The notes: a model not told the origin generated them from the sequence alone. DNA of 64,000 nt from Pogona vitticeps (GCF_051106095.1 NC_135787.1:156868001-156932000); one strand, 5' to 3'; shown: positions 12,749 through 24,784, counted from the first letter of the stretch. Numbers and translations: made by a program.

Positions 12749-12871
12749 ACCCCAAATGGATTGCTGTTGACCCCAAGTCCTCTGCTTTCCAGCATTCATT
12801 TCTGGAGCAGCCTCAGTCCTGTCGCTCCTTTGAGTCCTGCCAGGCTGCAAGGACCAAACACCTTGTTCCAG
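12749..12871 (+). CDS. ELK3: ELK3 exon: C-terminal transactivation domain (residues 335-375)
   Basis: A 123-base exon bounded by tcttgcag and gtaggt. It encodes 41 residues of the conserved MAPK-regulated activation domain, with SP/TP sites in [20 protein letters not shown] and in LSPARLQG. It is nearly identical to remembered ELK3 and similar to ELK1/ELK4, as expected of the most conserved C-terminal block in the family. It follows an 8.7-kb intron filled with L2, SINE and MITE insertions. The exon ends with TLFQ, so the FQFP ERK-docking (FXFP) motif is split over the next 10.3-kb intron. Confidence 0.96.
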
Positions 12872-14060
12872 GTAGGTGGGACCAATGGTGACTGCATCCC
12901 ACAGGTGGATCTTTTTGGCAGCTAACCAAAGCAACTCCTGGCATGTTCAGGGTAGCATTATCACTGCAAACCAGGAAACAGAATGCGTGGAATAAATAAA
13001 ATAATACCTCCCACTTGTTCCTGGTGACCAAAAACTAAAAATAGTTGATGAGAGAAGCACGAATGTTGTCAGAAAGCAGAATTTGTATGCAGTGGCCTTT
13101 GGAGCTTCTCTGGAGGCAGCTGAAAGAGGAGGCAAGGAATTCTCATCACCATTTTGCCAGTAGCATTGGCACTGCTCAGTAGTCAGTTAATTAACGGATT
13201 TATTAATTGAATTATTGATAAATATGTATGAGAACAGTTAGTGATAATACACATGCCAGAGTATTTAATATGAAGTGTATTTTGCTTTGTAGTGTGTGGC
13301 AGAACTGCCTAACTGATACAGTAATTGAAGAATGTAGGGCAACAGTGGAGAAAATGTGGTTTGCAAACTACATGCAGCTCCAAAGGGCTTCCCTATGACC
13401 TGTCGCCTGCCATTCGACCCCAGGTCTTCTGTTCCAGGTTAGCCTATCTAGGAGCATGATTAGCCATTTTACCACACTTCCCCCTCATCCACAAACTTTG
13501 GGGCAAAGGGGATCCCCCGCCCAAAAAAGAAGTAAACTGTAGGGGCCGTGCTTAGCCATTGTAGATCAGAAAATGGGTGCTAGTGCTGCTGCTGGTGGTG
13601 GTATCAGGCCTTTCCAAAGAAAGCAGATAGAATTCTCAGATCTCTGGATGCGGCCAATCCTAATCAGTGAAAAAGGCTGCACAAGAATTGTGAAGATTGC
13701 TGAGATGTATCTGGAGGTGTCTTAAGCGGTTGTTTAGAGAAAAGCTTTAAACTAGAGACATGAAGAATTAGTGATTACACCAAGCCCCACAATCACATGG
13801 CCTAAAAGGTTGTGCTTTCTCTCAAATGTGTTGGGTATAAAAAAATTGCTGACACAGGAAAAACTGTGCTTATCAATAGCAGGAAGCATAGGAAGTACTG
13901 TGTCAGGGAAGCACCTGGAAAAAACAGAGAGGACGTAACTGCAGAATTACCATGTTATTGAGCAGTGGGGGCTCGTGGGCAGGAAGGAGGGGGTGGCACC
14001 AAACTCATCCACTGTCAAGCATATTGCATCCATATGTTTCCATACTTTTAATTACAGTAC
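12872..14060. other. ELK3 intron, nothing recognised
   Basis: Intron sequence after the transactivation exon, with no recognised repeat or gene. Confidence 0.5.
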
Positions 14061-14061
14061 T

Positions 14062-14390
14062 CTTATGTATCATCAAGTCCCCTTTAATTTAATGGTGACC
14101 CTATTAATGAGTGACTTCCAAAATCTCCTGTCCTTAACAGCCCTCCACAGCTCTTGCAGACTCAAGCTGTAGACTCCTTTATGGCGTCAATCCATCTCAT
14201 ATTTGGTCTCCATCTTTTCCTGCTGCATTCAATTTTTCCTAGCTTTTTTGTTTTTTCCAGTGAGTTTTACCTTTTCACAATGTGCCCAAAGTACAACACC
14301 CTCAGTTTCATAATTGTTGCTTCTAGAGAATATTCAGAGTTGACTTGATCTAGGACCCACTTGTCTTTCTGGCAATCCAGAAGGTTATTT
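14062..14390 (-). mobile_element. RTE-clade LINE, 3' end
   Basis: Read on the minus strand, broken frames resemble the end of an RTE/BovB-like ORF2: EATIMKLRVLYFGHIVKR, SLEKTKKLGKIE, RPNMRWIDAIKEST, followed by a short tail ending near ggacttgatgatac. It is diverged from the BovB copy at 53258-54557, so it is a different RTE lineage. Severely 5'-truncated. Confidence 0.65.
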
Positions 14391-14925
14391 TCCAGTTAAC
14401 ACAGTTTTTTAAAAATGCAAGCACATGTACCAGCACTACTATAGCATGTTGTCAACAATTAGGCAGGTTTTGGTATGCTGTCTTGTATTGCCTTTTGTCA
14501 AAGGAGTTGTGCTGTCAAGCTGATTTTTTTTACCTCTCTGATGCTCACAACCAGGTCATGGAGTCAAGTTCTTACTTTAAGAACTGGTGGCTTTAAATTT
14601 TTTTTTCATTTCACTCTTCCTGTGGTGTGCTACATTCCTTCCTTTTCTCTAAAAAACGACCCCAAAGTGTATAGTTATCGTCCCAAACTGCCATGTACCA
14701 CAAGGCACTCCCTTGAAATACCATAGTTCTAAGTCGTTTGCTGTACTGTCTAATGTTTCTTTTTGCTGAATGTGACCACAGTCACCAATTATAGAAGATG
14801 AAAAGACAGTGCTTTAAGAGAGAGAGAAAAGGAAAGAGTTAAGTAGAAGGTGTTGAAAGGGAAAGAATGTGACAATTTCTCCAGATGACAGTGCACATTG
14901 CACAGAGGGAGACAAGATTCGAACT
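14391..14925. other. ELK3 intron, nothing recognised
   Basis: Intron sequence between two retroelement insertions, without a recognised feature. Confidence 0.45.
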
Positions 14926-14936
14926 TACAGCCATCT

Positions 14937-15278
14937 AAGGTAAAGGTAAAGGTTCCCCTTGACATTTTTAGTCCGGTTGTGTCTGACTCTAGGGGGCGGT
15001 GCTCATCCCGTTTTCAAGCCGTAGAGCCAGCGCTTGTCCGAAGACAGTTTCCATTGCCACGTGGCCAGCATGACTAGGGAACACCGTTTTACCTTCCCAC
15101 CAAGGTGGTACCTATTTATCTACTTGCATTTGCATGCTTTTGAACTGCTAGGTTGGCGAGGAGCTGGGACAAAGCGACGGGAGCTCACTCCATCGCGTGG
15201 ATTTGATCTTACGATTGCTTGGTCTTCTGACCCTGCAGCACAGGCTTCTGCGGTTTAGCCTGCAGCGCCACCATGTCA
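14937..15278 (-). mobile_element. Sauria-type tRNA SINE with target duplication
   Basis: Same family as 6697-7037, inverted. The tail (aaggta)n with ggttccccttgaca is at the left and the tRNA-like head (ggtttagcctgcagcgccac) at the right. It is flanked by a perfect 11-base target duplication, tacagccatct, at 14926-14936 and 15279-15289, proof of LINE-mediated insertion. Full length, about 342 bases. Confidence 0.92.
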
Positions 15279-15355
15279 TACAGCCATCTGTCACAGTCAT
15301 TATGAAGATGTGCTTTGCAGGCAGTTTTAGCTTTGTATAGATAGTTTTGTGTAGC

Positions 15356-15592
15356 TGGCTGGATAGCTCAGTGGTTTAGTTATCTGGCTGCACAGCTAGA
15401 GGTTGGGAGTTCAATTCCCCACTGTGCCTCATGTGTGTAGAGTCAGCCTGCATGGGTTTGGGCAAGCTGCACAGTCCCAGGGCACCCCAGAAGAAGAGAA
15501 TGGTAAACCACTTTTGTGTCTTCTCTACCTGACAAAACCTTGAAAGGTTTTCCGTACGTCAGAATAGATTTAACAGCACATGATTATTATTA
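15356..15592 (+). mobile_element. tRNA SINE with RTE-like tail, copy 1
   Basis: The head is ggatagctcagtggtttagt with B-box-like gttgggagttcaattccc. The body includes gggcaccccagaagaagaga, and the tail gtcagaatagatttaacagc ends in a run of att. Related copies lie at 25880, 35082 and 44666. The tail resembles the end of RTE elements such as that at 14062-14390. The tRNA-like head is not a tRNA gene. Confidence 0.75.
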
Positions 15593-18040
15593 CAGATAGT
15601 TGTGGTCCGAAAGCAAGCCTGACTATATCCACAAAACCACACACATAACAAAGAAAGAAAGCTAAGAAGCAAATAATGTACTGTATGTTCATTCCAGATT
15701 AGCATGCAAGAAGCCAACCGCTGTCCACCCAGAACTGTGGATGGACACTCACTTGTACACACAGCTTCCACTGCTAGGTTCTTTGAAATACAAGATATCC
15801 ACACTTGCATTGTGAAGTATAGAAACCCTTCTTTCTTAAGACATGACTTTTCTTTGCAGTAATCCTAAGGCTCTCTTTCACCTTACTTAACTTCTTTTAT
15901 TTTTAGCATTTCATAATTTTGCACTTGATTGGAGACATCAAATTAAGATCAAATAGGAGCATCAATGGCTTGCCTTGCCATGAGAACCAAACATATCCAA
16001 CAACCACGAGTGGTAACTGGAAGTGAAAAGGGGAATCCAGAGCCTTCACATCAGGGGGGTTTGTTTGACTAATGTGTGGTTCAGAGAAAGGCCAAGATGA
16101 CAAACCTATTTGCACAGGAAAAGTGTTCTTCCTGCGAATCAAACCAGAAGTAGCAACTATGGCTGAATATAAATCTTATCCAACTTACCAAATATTTTCC
16201 TGCAAAGGACAGCCCTCTTAAGATTGTCAGCTGTCTTCAGTTCTTATGGGTGAATCCTTTCTTGATCAAGGGTCCTTTGAGGGCAAAGGAGTCTTTTGTG
16301 TTTTAAAAACCTAATTGGTAGCTAGGCACATACATAGATAGGCTAAGCATATTAAGCCCAACCTTAATTTTCCCGACAAAGGTTACGAAGCAAATTACTT
16401 CTGCTCATAGGAGTCTGGTATTTTTCTTCCCACCCACCCCCCACCCCCACATATATTTTGACAAAATAAGGTATTTTCAAAGCACAGAATGAGCTTTTGC
16501 CTTCTTTCAAAAGCATAAATCCACTTTTCTTTTTCTCCTGCTTTGGAGGCCCATTTATAAAGCGGAAGCTAATAAGTGTGCTTTTTGGTTTGCAGTGAAA
16601 TACACAAATCCCTTTCCCCTTTGACGGAAATTTTTTTTTACTGTGAAGCCGGGGAATAAACATGACTCTGTGTGTCTGCACCATTATTACAGTGGTGTTT
16701 GCTTTGGAAGGTCAAATAGACAGCATGGCAGCACCTCCTTCTGTTTGTGTTTGCATCTAGAAGTGGGATGGGTGGGGTTTGTTACTGAAAGGAGGTTCCT
16801 GTAGTGAAGTCATGTCAAAAACCCCAGGGAGGTGAGCGAGGATTCAGCTGTGCAGATCAGAGTCATACATCCTCTAGGTCCTTTGATATTAAAATTAGGT
16901 CCTAGTACTGCATTTTATAGGTGATGGAAAGAGGTGAAGGTGGCAGCTATCATACTTATTTTGACCCTGGGGGGGGAAAGATATATTGGCAAAGCATCCA
17001 GGTGTGTCAGGTAGAACTAAGTGGTATATTATTCTCACCTACTAATCGGTTAGGTGAATGGCAATCTTCCTTCCTTCCTTCCTTCCTTCCTTCCTTCCTT
17101 CCTTCCTTCCTTCCTTCCTTCCTTCCTTCCTTCCGGGACCCAAGCCAGCTCATAGCAATTAAAATCATACAATAATAACATGTTAAACATGGGTATAGTT
17201 TAAAGAGAATATTTAAAATATTTTAAAAAAACATTTAAATTTGATTCTAAATAATTAGAAATTGAAATAAAAAAAATGCTGATCAGGGTTTGAAAGCAAA
17301 TGATGCTGACATCTTTCTGTGGGCAAGGGAGTCACCTCTGCAGCCTGTGGCACAATTTCTCCCATTTAATAAATTTGCATAGGGGATGAGAAGTGTTTCT
17401 GAGCAAGACAGAGGGGCTTATAATGGACCGTCTTTCACACTTAGAAATATACCACTATAGTTGCTCTTTCAGTTTATGATTTTCATGGGGGAATAAACTT
17501 TGTCTAGTGATCTCATCCATATGCTGCATCTTGCTTTGGTTGGAACCAAAAGGCTGTGCTAGGCTTCGATTCTCATCTTCTACCATATCTTTGTTGCAGC
17601 TTTATGGGTCGGAGAGTCTAAAGCTGTAAGTTTTTCATGAGTTAATCTGGCGTAATTAATTCCTGGCTAAACTGAAATTTCAATTTAGCTTTCCATTACA
17701 CAGCATGCAATTCTTGACCCAACAAACGACACAGAAATAGGCCTTGCTAGAGGCATTCTAAGTAAGCTATACTGGATAAAAACCCCATTATCACCTGGAA
17801 CCATACATGCAACAATCCTTCCTAGGTTGGGTCTTAATATACCCCACCTGGCATAGGCAGCCTATGGTCCAAATGGGAGAGGTTCCTAAAATCCTGAAAT
17901 TCTGGAGCAAGCCCACCTTACCTGGATTACACACTGTGTTTGCTCTCATGAGATGGCCAAATCAAAGGGTGTCTGCTATCTGGTTGTAAGGAATTGATTT
18001 AAGGCACTTCCTCTCCTTCCTAATCTAATAGGGGAGAGGT
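15593..18040. other. ELK3 intron with one microsatellite
   Basis: AT-rich intron. Apart from the CTTC array at 17066-17134 I see no gene or assignable repeat. Confidence 0.5.
17066..17134 (+). repeat. (CTTC)n microsatellite
   Basis: About 17 uninterrupted units of CTTC. Confidence 0.97.
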
Positions 18041-18049
18041 GCTGTTAGA

Positions 18050-18140
18050 AGAGGACCAGACTGTCATGGAAAAGCTCTGGTGGGTCAAGTCAGCTAGGTC
18101 AGCATTCTGTTTCCAGCAGTGGCCAAAGCATATTCTTTTG
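18050..18140. repeat. dispersed repeat fragment
   Basis: The run ggtcagcattctgtttccag with cagtggcca matches the phrase shared by many reptile interspersed repeats (compare 47185-47260). Family not assigned. Confidence 0.35.
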
Positions 18141-18301
18141 TGGGGAAGTGCCTAAGTAGTGTACTAAGGTGGTGGCAGCAGTGCATACAGTTTAGAGGTG
18201 TGCTTTTTGTGACCATGGAGGTTGACAGAACAAGGAGGAGCAAGGGTACTTCCTGTTCAGAATGCTTTCTCATTTTGCTAGTAATTCTCCAAAACCAAAT
18301 A

Positions 18302-18733
18302 CAGTCGTGCCCCGCTTTACGATTACGCTGTTTAATGACGGATCCGCTTGACGGTGAGGTTTTTGCGATTGCTTTTGTGATTGCAAAACAATGGTTTGAA
18401 TGGGGTTTTTCTGCTTAGCAATGATCGGTTCCCTGCTTCGGGAACCGATTTTTGCTTTACGACGATCAAAAACAGCTGATTGTCGGGTTTCAAAATGACC
18501 ACCAGCTGAAGAAAATGGCCCCCCGCTGTGCTTAGGGACGGATTCCTCGCTACACAGGCATGGAAAATGGCCGCCCCTATGGAGGATCTTCGCTGGATGG
18601 TGAGTTTTCAGCCCATTGGAACGCATTAACCAGGTTTTAATGCGTTTCAATGGGCTTTATTTCGTTTGAAAATGTTTTCGCTCTACAGCGATTTCGCTGG
18701 AACAAATTAACATTGTCAAGCGAGGCACCACTG
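18302..18733 (-). mobile_element. pogo/Tigger-like MITE, copy B
   Basis: 432 bases, ends CAGTCGTGCCCCGC and GCGAGGCACCACTG, TA on both sides. The 45-nt hairpin is at 18611-18655, near the right end, so the copy is inverted relative to A. Non-coding. Confidence 0.85.
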
Positions 18734-19850
18734 TATGACTGCAGCAGTCATGAGATGGTTCTTTAAAAAAAAGGAATAATAATAATAAGGCAGCTTGAAG
18801 ACTGGGTGTGGTTCCTATCTTGAAGTCTAGCATAATTATCTAAGGTAACTGGATTTAGATAGCAGTATTGTAAATGAAGTGAAATCCTGATTCGCCCAGA
18901 AGGGGTGGTGGAGGAGAAAGGATTCTGACGAATTTTCTTTCTTTTTCCAAACTGCCACTCTTGGCTTTCCAAAAATGGAAGCCATCCTCCTACTTAAAAG
19001 CTACAGTGAAAGGGGGAGGGTGTTTGGAAAGTGACAGGATGGTGCCAAGTAATACAACCTCCTGCTTGCTTGACCTCCCCCAAGAAACTCTTTGTTCTCT
19101 GACAGAGTACAAGTACTATTAGTGAAAATTAGACATTCTGGCATGCAAACAAAAAGAGTTAGACTGGTGGAACTGGCTCTCTAAATTGGTGTACAGGTAA
19201 AGCCACTTCTGTTTCCCAGTGTTTGAAGAGGAGGCAGTCCTACAGCAGCCACAACTTACTTTTCTGACTTAGGTTAATTGGCAGAGCCTCTTGTGCAGTG
19301 TAATTAACTCACTCTGGACTGGGAACTTGCACTATAATTATGGCAATGAAAGACTTGTTCCAGGCTGCACTTTACCCCGCAATAAAGGCTAAACAATAGC
19401 AAGGAAACAAACTGGATTTTACTGACATCTTAAACAGCCAGCTGAGGGATATCTGTGCGCAGCCAGAATTTGTTTTGTTATTGAGTTGCCTGTCTCTTGC
19501 CTTACAGTTGTATAAAATGACTCGAGGGAAGATGTTAGGCAGGGTACAAGCAGAACAAAGCCCATTCAGAAGAACCAGAATAGCTAGACCTCAGACAAGA
19601 CAGGGCAGTTCAAGAAATAAAGACTCACAGTGTTGATGCAATAATTTGGTAGGCAAACGAGGATAATGTAAGTATGTTTAGTTGCACAAATTGTCTCTTG
19701 CTCCGCATTTGGAGAATTAACTTGCTATAGTAAATCTCTGCCCCTGTTTTTGCCTATTAAAAATATTTTGAGGATAGCTTTTAAAAACTTATAATGAGTT
19801 GTGAGAAGTGTTATATCTTCAGATTCTAACTTGCTTGTAGCACACCATGC
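18734..19850. other. ELK3 intron, nothing recognised
   Basis: Intron sequence with no recognised gene or repeat. Confidence 0.5.
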
Positions 19851-19852
19851 CT

Positions 19853-19932
19853 ATTAAAACTGAGGAAGTGGACATGTCCACAAAAGCTCGTATTAAAATA
19901 TCGCAGTTAAGTCTTTAAGGTGCCACAAAATT
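19853..19932 (+). mobile_element. Penelope-like tail fragment with hammerhead-like core
   Basis: Contains CTGAGGA, then a perfect stem gtggacatgtccac, then AAAAGC, and ends with the family phrase ttaaggtgccaca. The order CTGANGA - stem - (G/A)AAA is that of a hammerhead ribozyme core. The same phrase recurs, inverted, near 34045, 38350, 44300 and 59130. The Penelope attribution is from knowledge that such elements carry hammerheads. Confidence 0.5.
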
Positions 19933-19934
19933 TT

Positions 19935-20969
19935 TATCTTCTTTATTTTTTCTTTTTCTTTTATCTTTGCCCAATACATTAAAATTCAGTCACCATATAG
20001 CACCTAATCCGAGGTTTCATGTGCATAGTTGGCTGGTTGTGGTTAACACATTATTGGATGGTTACACTTTTCTGGAACTGTTAATATTTTACTGGATCAT
20101 CATGTTTTCCCTGTTTATTTTTTAAAATAATAACCTCTTCGCTCTTAAAGTAATAAATGCCAATATGTTATAGAGAAAATTAAATGGGAACAGGATGTGG
20201 GAAAACCCTTCACAACACCTAATGGTTTGGGAAGCTCACCCTGTTACAAGAACAAGAAGTGTTATAAATGTACAAGAATGTCCTTGGTTTTTTTATTGGT
20301 GAAATGCTACTTGCTTGAATTGCACTTACTTATTGTTGTGCACTGGATTTATAGCTGAGTTTTCTACCAAAAATACGGGTAGAACTATAGAAAATCTTAT
20401 TGTTAAAACATACTGTAATTAAACAAATTGTAATGTTAAAAAAGCTGGTTAAATACACATCAGTGAGTACAGCACCTCCTATCTCTGTAGCCAGTCTATT
20501 GCCGAAATGCCACTTGAATCAGAAGGTCTTTGCCTGCCAGCAGAAAGAGAACAGGGATGGGGCAACCTAGCCAGGAAGCAGCCAGCCACTCAGAAGGGAC
20601 ACTCTTGTGTCTCCACTGTACATGCCTCTGAAGATTGGGGTGGGGTGGGGAGACTCTGAAAAAATGCAGTCTTTCACACAGTCAGTTGTGATGCAAATTG
20701 TTTCTATGTAGAATTCATACTAAAACATAAAAGGAAGTGAAATACAAGAACAAGGAACATAGCTTCTTAATTTCTGGTAAAATGAAAGTTCACGAAGGAC
20801 TGAAATATCATTTTAGAAGTGGCTACCATGGTTAGGAAAAACCAAATAGGAGATAATTCCACATGGATTTTTCTACTTGTGCTATCTGGATACAGATGCA
20901 TTGATCTTATATACCTTGCCGTTATTGGTGTGTACGTATTTCGATATGTCATACCACCTATTGTGCCTA
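19935..20969. other. ELK3 intron, nothing recognised
   Basis: AT-rich intron with no recognised feature. Confidence 0.45.
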
Positions 20970-20971
20970 TA

Positions 20972-21483
20972 CAGTGGTGCCTCGCACAGCGAGGTTAATC
21001 CATTCCGGATTAACCCTCGCTGTGTGAAACATCGCTGAGCGGGACGGGAAAGCCCATTGGAACGCATTAAACATCGTTTAATGCGTTCCAAATCGGCTGA
21101 AAACTCACCGTTCAGCGATGCTTCTGGGGTCCGGCAGCCATTTTCGCGCCCTCCCCTCGCTGAACGAGGGTACGAAAATGGCTGCGATCAGCTGTTCCGC
21201 GGCTTCAAAATGGCCGCCGGAACAGCCGAAAGGGCCGGGCGCAGCATTTTCGCGCCCTTGGTAAGCAAGGGAAGAGCGCGAAAATGCTGCGCGCAGCCAT
21301 TTCGGCTGTTCCGGCAGCGTTTTTGCGCCCTCCCCTTGCTTACCAAGGGCGCGAAAATGCTGCACCCGGCCCTTTCGGCTGTTCCGGCGGCCATTTTGAA
21401 GGTCGGTCAGTAGCGATCGCAAAAGTGTCCTCGTAGAGCGAATTCATCGCTCTACGAGGCATTCGTTGTGCAAGGCACCACTG
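20972..21483 (+). mobile_element. pogo/Tigger-like MITE, copy C (enlarged, GC-rich)
   Basis: 512 bases with ends CAGTGGTGCCTCGC and GGCACCACTG and TA on both sides. The conserved hairpin is at 21052-21093 (inner 15 pairs perfect). Unlike the other copies it holds a 69-base inverted repeat (21204-21272 against 21332-21400, one or two mismatches). Open frames over this GC-rich stretch are not genes. Confidence 0.85.
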
Positions 21484-22545
21484 TATACTGTCATTTGGTG
21501 TAGTACATTTATATCCTGCCATCATGCAACACAAAGTAGTTTGTGTAGTTTCCAAGTATATTTTCATCGTGACATTAACAAGAATGAAACATCTTTTGCT
21601 TCAACAAGGTGTCCAAGAGCCTTGATTGTTGACACCATAAACTTAAGAGCTGTGCATCTCACACAAAGAGAGTCAGAGATGATGAAATGACAGATAATGC
21701 AGTACTGCTTCATATTTCAGGTGAAGAGATTGTATTTTTGCATAGCCATTTGTGTGAAAAATTCCCCAAGTGTACTGAACTGGCACAGAAGCTATAAAGG
21801 TTTGCTGATTTCTACTTAAAATGGGATTTGAGAGGCAGTCATCCATAGCCTTTCCTATCACTTCTTGTCTTATACAAAACATCTGTATTAACAGGCAATA
21901 TTTGGTCTGTTATCTTGTTTACACTAAGCCCTTTGCATTTAATTTTGAAGAACTTTGAGATCTTATTGTAATTTCAGCTCTTCCTTGACCTTGCAATTTA
22001 GTGTTACCTACGATGCCTTGATGTCTGTCAAAAATGCAGCTATGTTAATTTATATTTTGAAATTTAGAAGCAAATGGGATATTTCTCCATAGCATTATTC
22101 ATTGCTTTCAGTGAATTTACTTAGGATTATTATACTGACAAGGGTACTTTCCTTTCCTTGTAAATTCCCAGTATTATAATTTCTAGTTAGAAAACATATT
22201 TGTGCAAAGATAAGTGAACTTTCTGTATCTAACTGATACAGACCTGATTCGGATGCCAAGATTGAATGAGCCGTAAGTTCATGGGTTTCTCCCACCCATC
22301 CCATACATACATAAAGGGGAGGGTGAAAGCTTTTTAACAGTTTCCCCTCCCATAGCTTATAGTTTTGTATAAATTTAGCAAACAGCAGATATGCAGGATA
22401 CCAAACCACACTATCAAGCACAAACAAACTTCTCCTGGAGGCATCCTTTCTCCAAATGCAAAAATGGAAGCATTTATTCTCAACTTTTTGCAAGTGGAAA
22501 AGCAGTTGAACTTGTGGTTCATTGCAGCAACCCGACCAGCTTATA
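21484..22545. other. ELK3 intron, nothing recognised
   Basis: Intron sequence without a recognised gene or repeat. Confidence 0.45.
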
Positions 22546-22546
22546 C

Positions 22547-22860
22547 CAGTGGTTCCTAACCTTTCTTGAGTGATAACCTCCCTTTATAATAGCCAAGTAA
22601 CCGGTGACCCCAGTGCCATATTTGCGTAAATAGGCTGTCATCGTTCCGTTCTCTGACATGGCAGCACCATCGGTGTTTGTGCTGCTTGCTGCCGTACAGC
22701 TCCTGTTGTTGACTCTGTCGCCACCACTTCAAAACTGGGAAGGGAACAGGCTGGGTGTGGTCAAAGATATGCAGAAGGAGGTGGCAAAGGACTTCAGGGA
22801 TGGGCCAGTGGGTGGAAGGACATTGTTAAGTACAGTTAACTTTGATTTGATACAGTACCT
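22547..22860 (+). mobile_element. hAT-type element remnant
   Basis: Begins CAGTGGTTCCTAACCTTT, the usual start of hAT/Charlie elements, with downstream gataacctccc and gtgacccc in keeping with such ends. The other terminus is not clear, so the right boundary is a guess. Small open frames inside are not recognisable. Confidence 0.4.
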
Positions 22861-23192
22861 GACTTAACAGGCCTTAGTTTGCAACTGATTAGCAAACTAA
22901 AATTAGACACTGTGACTTTAGGTGGAATCACAGTAACTATGGTTTGGCATAATGCCTCTATTGACAAACCAGCATTATAGCCATAGCGTTGCCTCCAAAG
23001 CTTGCAGCTGTACAGAGATAGCAATAAACGTGAATGCTAAGAAGAGGAAGCAAAAACAAACAACTGTCAATCGTGGTTCAACAGTTGCAATATTTTGGAA
23101 GATGGAACCATGGTTTGACAGGATGCTTGAAATAAACCCTAAATTACATGTCAGAGATTTAAAAAAGCTTTTTCTCTTTGTTCCTCTTGCAG

Positions 23193-23291
23193 TTCCCAAC
23201 TCTGCTAAATGGTCACATCCCAATGCAAATTCCCAACTTGGATGGGACCTCATCACCAGTTCTCCTTTCTCCAAATGCTCATAAATCCTGA
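23193..23291 (+). CDS. ELK3: ELK3 last coding exon and stop (residues 376-407)
   Basis: The exon starts after a pyrimidine-rich acceptor (ttcctcttgcag) and encodes 32 residues, [18 protein letters not shown]... ending SPNAHKS, then TGA at 23289-23291. The opening FP completes the FQFP ERK-docking site begun in the previous exon. The human tail is also 32 residues but diverged (MPVPIPSLDRAASPVLLSSNSQKS as I recall it). The length match and the shared PVLLS block make the assignment firm. Confidence 0.93.
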   Translation, partial: FPTLLNGHIPMQIPNLDGTSSPVLLSPNAHKS

Positions 23292-24101
23292 TGTCTCAGC
23301 TAATTAAGGACTCGCTAACAAACTGGATTTAACACAGCCATTCTCATGGGTTTCACTTTTCTGATGATTGCAGGAGGACATGATGAAACCCTCTTATTAT
23401 GGTTTGCACTTTTCATTACATGGAGGATCTACTTGTATGATGTTTATTTAGCATTTTTAAACAGTGTTTTTTGTATAAGAAATCTGTTGTGCATTAAAAT
23501 GAATTATAATTTTTATAGCCTTGCTCTCCAAGTGTTGAACACTGTTACTGAAGTATCTTTCTTAATAGATTTCAAAACAGTATCTAAAGGATGTGAAACG
23601 TTTAAATCTTATATTTCTGCATATTATGCCTCATGCTTGTGTAAACTATAACCGGCTGTGCCTTCTTTTGCATAATGTTATATAAATGATTTATATATTT
23701 CCAGTATTAAGATAAAGGCTGAAAAGGAAACAATTACTGAACAATCCCCCTTTTCTAGTATTTCAGTATTGCCTTTTGCGGTAGGCCAAACAGTGCTGTG
23801 TATTCATGTAATTTTGTGCTTTCCATTTATATAAAGATTCTTTCTATTTCCTTGCTAAACTGAGGCCGTAGTAAATGTTCTGGCCAGTAAGTGTGTTTAA
23901 TAGGACACTATTTAGATGTAGGTGCTTGAACTCTTTTCTGAGGTAAGAGGAACGTGGTCTTAAAATATTTGCGACTTATCTTATGGGCATTGAAGGATGT
24001 AACCTTGCTCAGTACCATTTATTTTCATATAGCTGTGAAGTAGGCATCAAACTGATCCTTGTTTTCTTGACTCTGTTCAAGGTGTTATTTTCACATATTG
24101 T

Positions 24102-24311
24102 ATTCGCGAAGGCTTTCACGGCCGGGATCTAATGGTTGTTGTGGGTTTTTCGGGCTTCTTGGCCGTGTTCTGAGAGTGGTTCTTCCTAACGTTTCACCAG
24201 TCTCTGTGGCTGGCATCTTCAGAGGAAGATGCCAGCCACAGAGACTGGCGAAACGTTAGGAAGAACCACTCTCAGAACACGGCCAAGAAGCCCGAAAAAC
24301 CCACAACAACC
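24102..24311 (-). mobile_element. Penelope-like inverted-repeat insertion with hammerhead-like core
   Basis: A 210-base insertion flanked by a perfect 15-base direct repeat, attttcacatattgt (24087-24101 and 24312-24326). It consists of a short unique start (attcgcgaaggctttcacgg) and two 88-base inverted arms (24133-24220, 24225-24312) separated by agag, with one mismatch. On the minus strand across 24187-24225 it reads CCT CTGAAGA, a GCCAG...CTGGT stem, GAAAC, GTT, AGG: the layout of a minimal hammerhead ribozyme. Such motifs are known in Penelope-like retroelements; that assignment is inference. Confidence 0.6.
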
Positions 24312-24778
24312 ATTTTCACATATTGTTTGATCAAGAATCAAAAGTAAATGGTTCTAGTTTTGCAAAGCCAAAAAGGCTCTTTTAAGAAAAGATAAGCAAT
24401 GTTGAGTGTTTTTAAGAAGTGTTTAGAGCTATTTCAATTAAAACTGATATTATTTTAATATGATAAGAACCTGTCAAGAGCCAGAAATCAAATACACACT
24501 TTGATACCTAGAAAAATGCTTTCAGCCTCCCCCCCCCCCCCGTACTAACCTGATACTGAACCACAATGATTTAAAAATGGCAGGACTCTTGGTTTCTTTC
24601 ACAGATTAGAACTCTGAAAGCAGAAGCACAGGGTTTGTCACATTCTAGCATACCACGATTGATTTCTTGAAGATAAAAATACAACACAAAAGCAGAATTA
24701 AATGTAGATGGTATTTTAAATGTAAAACCATTGTGTCCATCAGCTGTAACCTGGAAGGTGTTCAATGCATACATATTT

Positions 24779-24784
24779 AATAAA
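24779..24784 (+). terminator. candidate poly(A) signal AATAAA for ELK3
   Basis: A canonical hexamer 1.5 kb after the ELK3 stop codon. Its use is not proved by the sequence; 25008-25013 is an alternative. Confidence 0.35.

Noticed and set aside
15356-15425. tRNA gene-like A and B boxes
   Set aside because: The tRNA-like head of a SINE: it continues into a SINE body and tail and recurs at other sites.
21057-21422. Overlapping open frames on both strands, 105-118 codons
   Set aside because: They fall in the GC-rich inverted repeat of MITE copy C; composition, not coding.
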